From the NCBI GenBank assembly GCA_913060665.1, contig CAJXUY010000017.1, forward strand, positions 49,760 through 113,759: DNA of 64,000 nt. Direction: 5' to 3'. Shown here in pieces: positions 53,033-60,983 of this stretch. Positions within the stretch are counted from its first letter, which is position 1. Every line of letters starts with the position of its first letter. The notes under the pieces were generated by a model that was not told the origin of the DNA, made no database searches, and was given only the letters and a program-made list of their open reading frames with translations. Source of the DNA: an uncultured Oleiphilaceae bacterium. GTDB lineage: Bacteria > Pseudomonadota > Gammaproteobacteria > Pseudomonadales > Oleiphilaceae. The translations under genes were made by a program, and so were the position numbers.

Positions 53033-53062
53033 TCGTAATCCCGATAGTAATTGTAAACTAAT
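53033..53062 (-). repeat. 30-bp RHS core fragment next to the element 2 recombinase
   Basis: This 30-bp stretch is identical to 31224-31253, the first part of the orphan RHS tip that encodes [10 protein letters not shown]. The first 23 bp also match the intact RHS gene at 43344-43366. It lies between the recombinase remnant and the recombinase gene of element 2 (ends 53122). It is either a recombination footprint or the recombinase's own crossover region. Confidence 0.75.
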
Positions 53063-53121
53063 ATAGGGTAGCTACGCCTAACTTCTTAAATAACTCACAC
53101 TCAATAAAAAGTAACTAGCGT

Positions 53122-54105
53122 TTAATTATCATTATCCGAATCACTATCATCCTGATTATTATCTATTGCTGCTGGGTGTGTCTTCTCATAAACCATCTTC
53201 AGATCAACTATAGTTACGTGCGTATAAATCTGAGTACTCGAAATATCCAGGTGGCCTAACAATTCTTGAACATAGCGAACATCAGCCCCATGCCTCAACA
53301 TATGGGTTGCTGTCGCATGACGTAGAAGGTGACAAGCTCCTTCCTTAGCAACGCCAGAACGCCTTATATACTCGCCAACAATATCGGTTAATTTGCTGTT
53401 TTGTATTCGCTTACCCGTTTGCCCCAAAAACAGCGCCTCACCACTTTCCAAAGTAGCTAATTCAGGCCTCAGTTCTTTGATGTACTTTTTTACCCAATCC
53501 AAAGCTCTGGAAGCAATAGGCACTGTTCGATCCAAACTACCTTTACCTTTCCTGATAGAAACAGTTTGATGTTTGAAATCAATATCCCTTATATCAAGTG
53601 CTGAAAGCTCCCCACGACGAATTCCAGAAGCATAATACACTTCAAGGATTGCTCTATCTCTAAGCCCCATTCGACCTTTGGTAAAGGTCTGATGCAATAT
53701 TTTCTTAATGCCTTCCTCATCAGGTATTTGCTGTGGGATTTTTCTCGGTACGTGAGGAAGAATAAATTTCTTGTAATAGCTTGATTGGATGATATCGTAG
53801 TAATGAAGGCGCTGAAGTAGGCCTGTTACTGCCATTAAGCGCATCCGTTGTGTTGTTAAGTCTAAGGGATCGCCACTTCTAGGTTTTCGGTATCGGCATA
53901 AGTGTCGACGATACTCCTCTAGCTCCTCTAGCTCGTCTAGGTTGAGTTCACGCACTTTCGTAATCCCTTGCGTAAAACACCATTGAATGAACATATTCAG
54001 CAGGACCGACTTTGTATTAACAGTTGCGGCACTTTGCCCCCTCGCCAGGCAGTCATCAATATAAAATTCTGAGCAGGAGGTAAGTGTTGATGGTTTGACT
54101 TTCAT
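53122..54105 (-). CDS. Tyrosine recombinase of element 2
   Basis: A 327-aa homologue of the element 1 recombinase: N-terminal EFYIDDCLARGQSAATVNT, R in GIRRGEL (about 160), HLLRH (about 257) and LGHLDISSTQIY with the catalytic Tyr. The tail is acidic (NNQDDSDSDNDN). A short LDELEELEEY repeat occurs in the N-terminal domain. It overlaps the Toprim gene at ATGA, so the genes are coupled. Confidence 0.92.
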   Translation of the reverse strand: MKVKPSTLTSCSEFYIDDCLARGQSAATVNTKSVLLNMFIQWCFTQGITKVRELNLDELEELEEYRRHLCRYRKPRSGDPLDLTTQRMRLMAVTGLLQRLHYYDIIQSSYYKKFILPHVPRKIPQQIPDEEGIKKILHQTFTKGRMGLRDRAILEVYYASGIRRGELSALDIRDIDFKHQTVSIRKGKGSLDRTVPIASRALDWVKKYIKELRPELATLESGEALFLGQTGKRIQNSKLTDIVGEYIRRSGVAKEGACHLLRHATATHMLRHGADVRYVQELLGHLDISSTQIYTHVTIVDLKMVYEKTHPAAIDNNQDDSDSDNDN

Positions 54106-54983
54106 GACGCCCTCCTAAAATGCTTAAATATTAAGGAGGAAGCCAGCATTAGTGAGTTTTCAAGTAAATCTCTCAATTCAACTTTTGGGTTATCGACTGT
54201 TAAAGCGAAAGCACTAGCGTCCATCCCATTTGGGTACACAATGAAGAGAGAATTGATACCCAAACTCGCAACTTGATTAGCTATATTACGCGCTTCTAAA
54301 AGCTCCTCTTTGGTCGTTCCAAACGCGATATATAGCTGCTTTACCTTACTATTCTTCAGAGCCAACAGATGCCGATTATCAAACCCGAAAAACCCCATAA
54401 TTGCGACGGTATTTTTGAAACCATTACACCACCAGGTTGTTGCTTCTAATGGACTCTTACAGAGAATGACATCGGAGTACTCAGACAAAGCTTGAATATT
54501 AAAGAAGCTGGTTTGATCTGAAAGCCAGTGCACATGATACACCGAGCGAGCTTTGAGCTTAGGTGTGATACGACGACCGTATCCCCCAGTAATGACACCC
54601 TTTTCATCAATAAATGGAAAGACAATGGAGCCGCAGAAGAACTCATGCCCAGAGGGCTTCAACATTCCTATACGCTGCAAAGCACCTCTGAAAACATCTT
54701 CTTCCAACTTTCCAAGCCTTTGAAGGTGTTGACCTAATGACCTATCAGAGAACCCCAACCTAAATACCTTCATCGCATCATCGTCAGCAATCCCCCTAGA
54801 CTCCAAATATTGCCGAGCGTGGTCATCACTTTTGAGCGTATCAGCGTAGTGATTGATCACTTGGCCGATCAATAACTCATCGGTATCAATCAGGTCAACT
54901 TCATCTAGCGCTTGATCAGTAAATACGCATGACGGTAAACGATAGAGAACACTGACATTATGTATATTTTCGCTGTGATACAT
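54102..54983 (-). CDS. DnaG-like Toprim protein, strongly degenerate, element 2
   Basis: This 293-aa homologue of the element 1 Toprim protein shares YLESRGIADDDAMKVFRLGF and GSIVFPFIDEKGVITGGYGR. The catalytic positions are lost twice: the EGxxD motif reads LCKSPLEAT (about 171), and the DxD motif reads AFGTTKEE (about 218). Loss of all three acidic sites rules out Toprim metal catalysis, so the fold must serve another purpose. It starts 11 bp after istB. Confidence 0.78.
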   Translation of the reverse strand: MYHSENIHNVSVLYRLPSCVFTDQALDEVDLIDTDELLIGQVINHYADTLKSDDHARQYLESRGIADDDAMKVFRLGFSDRSLGQHLQRLGKLEEDVFRGALQRIGMLKPSGHEFFCGSIVFPFIDEKGVITGGYGRRITPKLKARSVYHVHWLSDQTSFFNIQALSEYSDVILCKSPLEATTWWCNGFKNTVAIMGFFGFDNRHLLALKNSKVKQLYIAFGTTKEELLEARNIANQVASLGINSLFIVYPNGMDASAFALTVDNPKVELRDLLENSLMLASSLIFKHFRRAS

Positions 54984-54994
54984 GACTATGCCTC

Positions 54995-55735
54995 CTATTT
55001 CTCTAGGCCAATTTTTTTACGCATTGACCCCCCTCGCATCTCGATTTTATGAGAGCGATGAACAATGCGATCCAAAATAGCATCCGCTAATGTGGGTTCA
55101 TTGATATATTCATACCAAGACTTTATTGGTAACTGTGAGGCAATCAGTATCGCTCCTGACCCCGTGCGATCATCCACAAATTCCAGTATGTCTTGTCGGC
55201 CGATATCGGTTAGCGGAGACATGCCCCAATCATCAAGAATCAGTAAATGACACTTGGCAATTTTGGAGCGCAATTTAGGCAAGGAGCCATCAGCTCTAGC
55301 AATTTCCGTTTCTTCTAGTAAGCGACTGACTCTTTGATAAACAACAGGCCACCCTCGACGAATAGCCGCTACTCCAAAAGCACAAGCGAGCCAGGTTTTA
55401 CCGACGCCTGTTGGTCCTGTTATTAATAAGTGTTGATGCCGCTCAATCCATTGGCACATACTTAATGAGGCCAGCTGCGCTTTATCTAGCCCTCGGGGTG
55501 CGCTGTAATTAATATCTTCTAAGCAAGCCGAATTCACTTTCAATTTAGCTTGATTGGTTAAACGAACCTCTCTCCGTTGTGCACGTTCATGGCTTTCAGC
55601 TTCTATCAACATAGCCAATCGTTCATCAAACGATAGACTTTGTAGTTGAGTGTTATTTAGCTGAAATTCAAATGCTCGCGCCATACCAGGGAGTTTCAAC
55701 TCAACTAGTAGGCTTAAAGTTTGTTGGTTAAGCAT
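54995..55735 (-). CDS. istB: IS21-type helper ATPase IstB, element 2
   Basis: A 246-aa AAA+ protein: start MLNQQTLSLLVELKLPGM at 55735, Walker A GPTGVGKTW near residue 107, Walker B LLILDDWG. The ATG overlaps the istA stop as ATGCTTAA, exactly as in element 1. It ends RGGSMRKK like other IstB proteins. Confidence 0.93.
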   Translation of the reverse strand: MLNQQTLSLLVELKLPGMARAFEFQLNNTQLQSLSFDERLAMLIEAESHERAQRREVRLTNQAKLKVNSACLEDINYSAPRGLDKAQLASLSMCQWIERHQHLLITGPTGVGKTWLACAFGVAAIRRGWPVVYQRVSRLLEETEIARADGSLPKLRSKIAKCHLLILDDWGMSPLTDIGRQDILEFVDDRTGSGAILIASQLPIKSWYEYINEPTLADAILDRIVHRSHKIEMRGGSMRKKIGLEK

Positions 55736-57275
55736 GACCCTTTCCTCCCTGGCGGTAGTAGTTCGAGCCACGAACATTAGAGTGTTTAGGAATGTGAGTC
55801 AGAACAACATTGCTGTTATTACTAGCATCATCTAACCCATGCTGGAGGATAGATTTCACACTTGTAAAGGTAGGAGAATGAATATTCAACGCTCTTTGAC
55901 ATGCTCTCTCGATACGTTCAGAACCGTAGCTCTTTGCTAAAAACTGGAGCTTAGAACAAGCTTTTCTACCGGCAAGCGAATGGTTTGGGTTCCCTGTAAA
56001 TTGGGCTTTAACAATATTCGTTGTAGCCTCCCCAATACTCTTGGCCCAGCTAATAAAGCCTTCAACTGTTTGGCTAGCATAGACCTGATGGCTAACTGGG
56101 CGATGGTTAGGGTTAGTCGTCGTTTCACCTTGTGTATCGTCTCTCAAATGAGATGCCACGCGCTTATTAAGGCAAAAAATCTCTACTGTTTTCGCACTTA
56201 TTCGAGCGGATACTTTTTCACTCACCAGACGGTAGGGAACGGAGTAAGCGTGACCTTTTACATAGATATGATAGTCAGGCCCCACTTTTTGCTCGCTCGT
56301 CCATTCAACATATTCGAATGGCGCTAAGGGAAGTTCTTTCAAAGCAGGTTTATCCAATTCATCAAAGCGAGAAGTTCGACAGCCTGGCAAACGCTTAAAT
56401 GATCGTTGATTAAACGCAGGGAGGCGTTCAGCAATGGCCGCATTTATTTCATCAACACTAAAGAACTGCTGTCTTGATAATGGAACGGATATCCATCGAG
56501 TAATGAGTTTTACGCCAATTTCTGCTTTAGATTTATCCTGAGGACGTCTAACACGTGAAGGAACAACCACAAGACCATAGTACTCACAAAGTTCTTTATA
56601 GGTCTTATTCAGTACAATATTTCTCCCTGGTGTTGTCACAGCAGACTTCAAATTATCCGGCACTACTACACTAGGAACACCGCCGAAAAATGTGAACATC
56701 TGATTATGCGCCTCGACCCAGTCTTCTAACCTCTGGCTAGCTGAAGCCCATGCAAAGGTATAATTTGAGCATCCCAATACACCAACAAAGACCTGTGCCT
56801 TCTTCTCACCACCTGTTTTTGAGTCACGATATGGGATCGTTTTACCTGCATAGTCAACAAACACAATCTCGCCAGCATAATGAACTTGACGCATACAAAT
56901 ATCGACCTGCGAAATAAACTTTCGATAATGATGTGTAAATTGCGAGTAAGAATACGCATCATATTTGTATACCTCTCTATACTCTTCCCAGAGTTGTATA
57001 AGAGTTTGATGCTTAACCTGCATCAACTTATAGATGTGAGGCCAATCAGGCATTATTTTTTCACTATTTTGCTCCCTTCTATGCTGAAAGCATGCCACAA
57101 GCTGACGATCATCAAAGGCCTGAACAGACCTCCACTTCCAGTTATTTTTTTCAGACACGGTTCGACACTTTGAAACGGTATTTGCAGATATACCAATCGC
57201 CTGAGCGATAGCGTGATTAGTAAAATCACTCTGATGGATAAGCCTAAGAGCTTCTCTATACTGATTAACTTGCAT
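55728..57275 (-). CDS. istA: IS21-type transposase IstA, element 2
   Basis: A 515-aa DDE transposase with HTH NHAIAQAIGISANTVSKC and catalytic residues in VFVDYAG (about 138), VVPDNLKSA (about 205) and KAEIGV (about 248). The ATG at 57275 has a GGAGG ribosome site 8 bp upstream; a longer frame from 57311 is less likely. It is homologous along its whole length to the element 1 IstA but diverged, so the two elements are not recent copies. Confidence 0.93.
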   Translation of the reverse strand: MQVNQYREALRLIHQSDFTNHAIAQAIGISANTVSKCRTVSEKNNWKWRSVQAFDDRQLVACFQHRREQNSEKIMPDWPHIYKLMQVKHQTLIQLWEEYREVYKYDAYSYSQFTHHYRKFISQVDICMRQVHYAGEIVFVDYAGKTIPYRDSKTGGEKKAQVFVGVLGCSNYTFAWASASQRLEDWVEAHNQMFTFFGGVPSVVVPDNLKSAVTTPGRNIVLNKTYKELCEYYGLVVVPSRVRRPQDKSKAEIGVKLITRWISVPLSRQQFFSVDEINAAIAERLPAFNQRSFKRLPGCRTSRFDELDKPALKELPLAPFEYVEWTSEQKVGPDYHIYVKGHAYSVPYRLVSEKVSARISAKTVEIFCLNKRVASHLRDDTQGETTTNPNHRPVSHQVYASQTVEGFISWAKSIGEATTNIVKAQFTGNPNHSLAGRKACSKLQFLAKSYGSERIERACQRALNIHSPTFTSVKSILQHGLDDASNNSNVVLTHIPKHSNVRGSNYYRQGGKGHA

Positions 57276-57533
57276 AACTGTACCCTCCAAGTGATTTGCC
57301 TTATGTTCCAAGGGAACAAATACAAACCTGTTTAGATGTATTTATAATATTTAGGTACAGAGAGGCCCCAAAGCCTGATCAATAATCAGACAAGTTGCTT
57401 GACATAACAGGCCTTAGGGACAAGAATTAAGATAGTCGGATCGCATTCGACCATCTTCGAGAAGGCTTAGAGAACTCAACTCTCTGGGCCTTTTCTTTAT
57501 CTACCTCTCCCTATCAGTATTGACTAAATCATT
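57276..57533. promoter_or_regulatory. Control region upstream of istA, element 2
   Basis: This region of about 260 bp lies between istA and the winged-helix-like gene. It contains AGAGAGGCCCC and AGAGGGC-like matter around 57360 and 57480 and two TTAGAGAACTCAA-like stretches near 57468-57484 that are weakly palindromic. The istA operon promoter is expected here; none was assigned with confidence. Confidence 0.3.
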
Positions 57534-57821
57534 TTAATCACCTCCTTCTGAAACCTTAGTCATAGAGCTGTTTCGCCGCTCTGCAAGAAAGTGAGCGACA
57601 TCCTTAGATAAAGCAAATTTTCCTCTTCGGTGTTCTAACCGGAAAATGGGTACTGCCACCGTATTGCGTACCAAAGCTTGCCGGAATGCAGCGCTGGATA
57701 TATAACCCAATGCCTTATACAGACTTTCGCCCGTCATTATTGGGCCATGCAGCTTAAAGAGGTCATCCTCTAACTGCTGCTGTAGCTCACATTCCAAATT
57801 TTCTTCGCAATCCGTATTCAT
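57534..57821 (-). CDS. Small winged-helix-like protein, element 2
   Basis: A 95-aa homologue of the 38709 gene: LHGPIMTGESLYKALGY, AAFRQALV, VAVPIF, HRRGKFALSKDVAHFL. The same position in both elements, upstream of istA and divergent from the conserved larger gene, supports a role in regulating the element or the direction of recombination. The PrtN/AlpA-like fold is a pattern guess. Confidence 0.72.
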   Translation of the reverse strand: MNTDCEENLECELQQQLEDDLFKLHGPIMTGESLYKALGYISSAAFRQALVRNTVAVPIFRLEHRRGKFALSKDVAHFLAERRNSSMTKVSEGGD

Positions 57822-57962
57822 ATACTGAAACCCATTAAAACCATTAGTGACAATACGTATTTTAGTTCTACTTCGACTAAACTGTTATTAGCTTTTGCAG
57901 TGGCAAAAGCTAGAAGGTGAAAAACAATAATCCCTAATATTCAATTAGTTAAGGCATCTAAA

Positions 57963-59003
57963 ATGTTGCCACTAAATACCATGCATAATTTACTAGTCGG
58001 GAAAAACGTAGAAAATGATAAAGATCGCCAGATGTTAACTAGAGCCATAGCATCACGGTTTTATCTTCTTTCTATTCAGGAAAGAATGGGAGGTGAGTCG
58101 TTTTCTAAAATTCAGAAGACATTTGTCGAGTTAAGCACTGGGCCCGATAAACTCTTTTGGGAAGAAAATCCCAATCGTTTCTATCGAATATTGAAAGTGG
58201 GATCTTGTATTCGTCAAAGCAACCAGCTAGCTGATCAAGTTGAAAAGTTATTACCTGGAACTAAGTACCTGCTCGAGCACCCTTTATGGATGATTCTTGG
58301 TAATCCTAATGCATCCATTGGAGAACTATACGAGTATATGCTTCAGCTTGAGCCTTCGCTGGTCAGTAAACTTTTTCAACATGATAAGCTAACAAAAGTA
58401 CGTTCCCGTAAGAAATTAAAGCTAATAGATCAACTAAGCCGCATCACTATTAGAGGCGATTTCGATTCACTTGCCTGCTTATTAATGATCACTAGAGAGA
58501 TGGAGTTATTAAACAGAATTGATCCATATATCGAAGCAAAGTGGGGTATACAGCATGGGCTTTCAATTCTAACGCTCAATAATCCGTTCTTAGCCGTGCT
58601 AAAGGAAATTTACGTAATTGTGTATCACTTTTTTATTGGGAGAAATAATCCGTTCCCAGAGCGCATGAATAAAGCAATCATCGAAATTAAGCCTAGTCAT
58701 TTTGTACCTCCAAAGATCCAGCAGGACTTTCATCGAGAAAGAAATGTCAATTCAACTATTCTTTGGTACGCAAAAATTCGTAAATTGATCGATGACAACG
58801 ATTATGCTGGCAAGATGAAACTACTATTCAGGTCCATGCACTTCTTCAACCAAAATGAAATCGTAGAGTCAATTAAATCTATACGTAGAGGCTATCGATT
58901 TGATGGTAATTGGAGGCAGCTACCATTTCCTTTAAACGAGCTGGTTAGAATGCAGGTCGTGGATCAAAGAACTCTTCAAAGAGAAGGGCCTTTTTTAGAT
59001 TAG
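57963..59003 (+). CDS. Element-associated protein of unknown function, element 2
   Basis: This 346-aa mainly helical protein is unrecognised. It corresponds in place and partly in pattern to the 247-aa gene of element 1: NRFYRILKVGSC, EKLLPGTKYLLEHPLWMIL, and a mid-region with LLMITREMELLNR ... LNNPFLAVLKEIYVIVYHF. Its stop codon touches the right terminal array (59002), so it is the outermost gene of the element. It could be a target or host interaction factor. Confidence 0.65.
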   Translation: MLPLNTMHNLLVGKNVENDKDRQMLTRAIASRFYLLSIQERMGGESFSKIQKTFVELSTGPDKLFWEENPNRFYRILKVGSCIRQSNQLADQVEKLLPGTKYLLEHPLWMILGNPNASIGELYEYMLQLEPSLVSKLFQHDKLTKVRSRKKLKLIDQLSRITIRGDFDSLACLLMITREMELLNRIDPYIEAKWGIQHGLSILTLNNPFLAVLKEIYVIVYHFFIGRNNPFPERMNKAIIEIKPSHFVPPKIQQDFHRERNVNSTILWYAKIRKLIDDNDYAGKMKLLFRSMHFFNQNEIVESIKSIRRGYRFDGNWRQLPFPLNELVRMQVVDQRTLQREGPFLD

Positions 59004-59093
59004 CGCAACATAAACCAGCAGCAATTGCAGAGAAAACCAGAATCCACCTTCACTTCAAGCCAGCACGGGCATTCACTTTAACCAGTGCCTACA
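59002..59093 (-). repeat. Right terminal site array of element 2
   Basis: Read inward from 59093 on the minus strand: tip TGTAGGCA, then CTGGTTAAAGTGAATGC (59085), CTGGCTTGAAGTGAAGG (59063), CTGGTTTTCTCTGCAAT (59040) and CTGGTTTATGTTGCGCT (59018). Spacings are 22, 23 and 22 bp, the same as the other complete ends. Confidence 0.78.
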
Positions 59094-59104
59094 GTTATAC
59101 TCAA

Positions 59105-59599
59105 GTGCACTCACCTAAAGGGGTAAATGCAGTAGGCCCTGACGACGATGAGCATATTTTAAACTTATTCTGTACTGGCGTTCATAATGCCTACTGTGCA
59201 AAATGGGAGTGCTTATCTGACGTATCAATAGACAAAAAAGCCAAGGATGTTAAGAAACTACTCAGTAAGGCTGTAAATCAAGCACCCAGTGAAGGAAATA
59301 CTATAGTACACATTGCATATGAGACTCTCCACGGCCCAATTGTTGAATTTGAACGTCACAAGAAAATAGCAAACTCTATAAACACTTTTGATTATAAAAA
59401 CAAAAGTGTTCGAGCTGTATTTTGTCATGCTCTGCAACCTTCGGTAGGCCCTGAAGACTCTGAGTGGGCTGAAACAACTATACGATTTGGGCGAGAAGGG
59501 ACTATACCGAGCAACATCCTACCTAACGATTTATTATTAGATGAGGGCGCTACAACAGTTGCGGGTGAAACCCATTGGTCACAGGACTTAAGGTCATAA
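59105..59599 (+). CDS. Hypothetical protein, probably 5'-truncated by element 2
   Basis: The 164-aa frame begins at a GTG (59105), but the reading frame stays open leftward into the tip of element 2 (59093) without a better start or ribosome site. It is unrecognised; it contains NTIVHIAYETLHGPIVEFER and VRAVFCHALQPSVGPEDSEW. The missing 5' part was not found left of element 2, so either the gene really starts here or more than a simple insertion happened. Confidence 0.5.
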   Translation: MHSPKGVNAVGPDDDEHILNLFCTGVHNAYCAKWECLSDVSIDKKAKDVKKLLSKAVNQAPSEGNTIVHIAYETLHGPIVEFERHKKIANSINTFDYKNKSVRAVFCHALQPSVGPEDSEWAETTIRFGREGTIPSNILPNDLLLDEGATTVAGETHWSQDLRS

Positions 59600-59900
59600 G
59601 TTACTGGGGCTAATAATGAGGGTCAGAGTAACGTTTTACTGGCTCTTTAATGTCTGTTATATGATTCTAAGCCGAAGTTGATTTTTCAGTTCTTACCCCT
59701 CATGAGTTGACCTCAAATACGTCAGTAACCTAACCATATGATGGCTGCAATGGCACGAAGAGGTTTACTTTGTTGTGTCTGTGTAGGTGCTTCGACCGTA
59801 ATGCATTTTACTTAAATTTGTGTGGGGAAATAACCGCATCAATATAAGCTCCGCCATTTGGCTTATGCTTAAAACGTTAACAATTATTCTCGAGACTTGA
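59600..59900. other. Non-coding stretch
   Basis: No gene, terminal array or strong hairpin was seen in these 301 bp. TGTGTGGGGAAATA near 59819 looks slightly like an element tip, but no 17-bp sites follow. The promoter of the small membrane-protein gene should lie near the right edge. Confidence 0.3.
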
Positions 59901-60347
59901 ATGAACGAAATATCATTACTTAAAGAAATTGGTTTAAGCACACACCTTGACCTTGTAGGTTATGCTCTAGTCATATCATTCATAGTAAAAGTCTTATACC
60001 AAGATCATATGCAACGTTTTCTATCAGATGTATTTACGTTCATTAGTAAAATCTCAAAAAATAAAAACTCAACAAAAACACCATCATTATACGAAATGCT
60101 TCCTAAAGGGGGTCAACGTATTTTCGACTACATAGAAATTACGTGGAGTTATTTAGTTGCTATATTTTGTATATTATTCGTGGCAGCTCTAATAATAATG
60201 GCAGCTGATCTAAAATTATTTTTATTACCTATGCCAAATATATTGTTATACAGCGGATTAGTTTTCGTACTAATAAGTACTGCATTTATATCAACAAAAA
60301 ACGGAAATAAGGTGCTGTATGGCTATATCAATCAGAAAAAAATCTAA
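59901..60347 (+). CDS. Small membrane protein
   Basis: This 148-aa protein has three predicted hydrophobic segments: about 18-33 (LVGYALVISFIVKVLY), 83-104 (LVAIFCILFVAALIIMAA) and 112-131 (NILLYSGLVFVLISTAFIS). The family is not recognised. It may be a stand-alone inner-membrane protein or an immunity protein. Confidence 0.6.
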   Translation: MNEISLLKEIGLSTHLDLVGYALVISFIVKVLYQDHMQRFLSDVFTFISKISKNKNSTKTPSLYEMLPKGGQRIFDYIEITWSYLVAIFCILFVAALIIMAADLKLFLLPMPNILLYSGLVFVLISTAFISTKNGNKVLYGYINQKKI

Positions 60348-60411
60348 CAAAATAGTTTTGTGCCATCCCACTGGGTTCGTAAATTTCGGTGTTAGTGTTT
60401 AAGGAGTATTA

Positions 60412-60795
60412 ATGCATCATATTATTTCTTTCGTTACTGAGAAGTTTGACGTATCCAAAGAAGATGAAAACCAACTCAATCCTATTTATGGTCAATCTTT
60501 ATTGTTATGGCTCAAAGAAAAGGTCGCCGAAACGGTTCATCTTGAAAACCCTGACACTGAAGATTGGGGTTGGTATACAAACATCAATTGGAATGGCCGC
60601 TCTTATTTATTGGGCGCAAGCGCAATGGAAAGTGACAAAGGCGGCTACGAATGGATTTTTCAAGTGGAAAAAAATCGGACAATTAAAGAAAAGCTGCTAG
60701 GCCGCGAAAAAATGGACAAAGATGATGAATGCCTTTTATTTTTTGAGTCAGTGTTCAACGCTGAACCAGAGTTCAAAGGCTTAACCGTTGGATAA
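60412..60795 (+). CDS. Hypothetical protein, immunity-like
   Basis: This 127-aa soluble protein contains LNPIYGQSLLLWLKEKV, EDWGWYTNINWNGRSYLLGA and EWIFQVEKNRTIKEKLLG. I recognise it as a recurrent uncharacterised family in Proteobacteria but know of no named function. An AAGGAG ribosome site precedes the ATG. Confidence 0.7.
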   Translation: MHHIISFVTEKFDVSKEDENQLNPIYGQSLLLWLKEKVAETVHLENPDTEDWGWYTNINWNGRSYLLGASAMESDKGGYEWIFQVEKNRTIKEKLLGREKMDKDDECLLFFESVFNAEPEFKGLTVG

Positions 60796-60848
60796 AACAC
60801 TTGTAAACAGCTCCAATGGTCTGGTAATCAGGGCTTACGCTTTAAGGT

Positions 60849-60950
60849 ATGTTGAAAGTTATGCGTAAAAGTAAGTTCGATCTGAATTTTGAAATATGTA
60901 AACAATTGGTATCTGAGTTTTCTAGTATTGATAGTAAGCCGAAAGTTTAG
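60849..60950 (+). CDS. Possible 33-aa small protein
   Basis: A short frame (MLKVMRKSKFDLNFEICKQL and on) with an AAGG just upstream, between two real genes. It could be a small protein or the end of a decayed gene. Support is weak. Confidence 0.25.
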   Translation: MLKVMRKSKFDLNFEICKQLVSEFSSIDSKPKV

Positions 60951-60983
60951 ACAAGTAACCGTAAATCAAAGGACAATTCTACA

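Larger units (their letters stand above)
50889..59093. mobile_element. Element 2: hybrid IS21-like / tyrosine-recombinase element
   Basis: Bounded by a left array at 50889 (tip TGTGGGCG) and a right array ending 59093 (tip TGTAGGCA read inward). The 8.2-kb interior repeats the plan of element 1: terminator, cargo (HipBA), RHS fragment, tyrosine recombinase, Toprim gene, istB, istA, winged-helix-like gene, divergent gene. The proteins are clearly homologous to but well diverged from those of element 1. Both arrays share the CTGG...TTGC site subtype. No target duplication is evident (flanks GGGAT and GTTAT). Confidence 0.68.

Noticed and set aside
59819..59835. TGTGTGGGGAAA as an element left tip
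   Set aside because: No CTG-type sites at 22-bp spacing follow.
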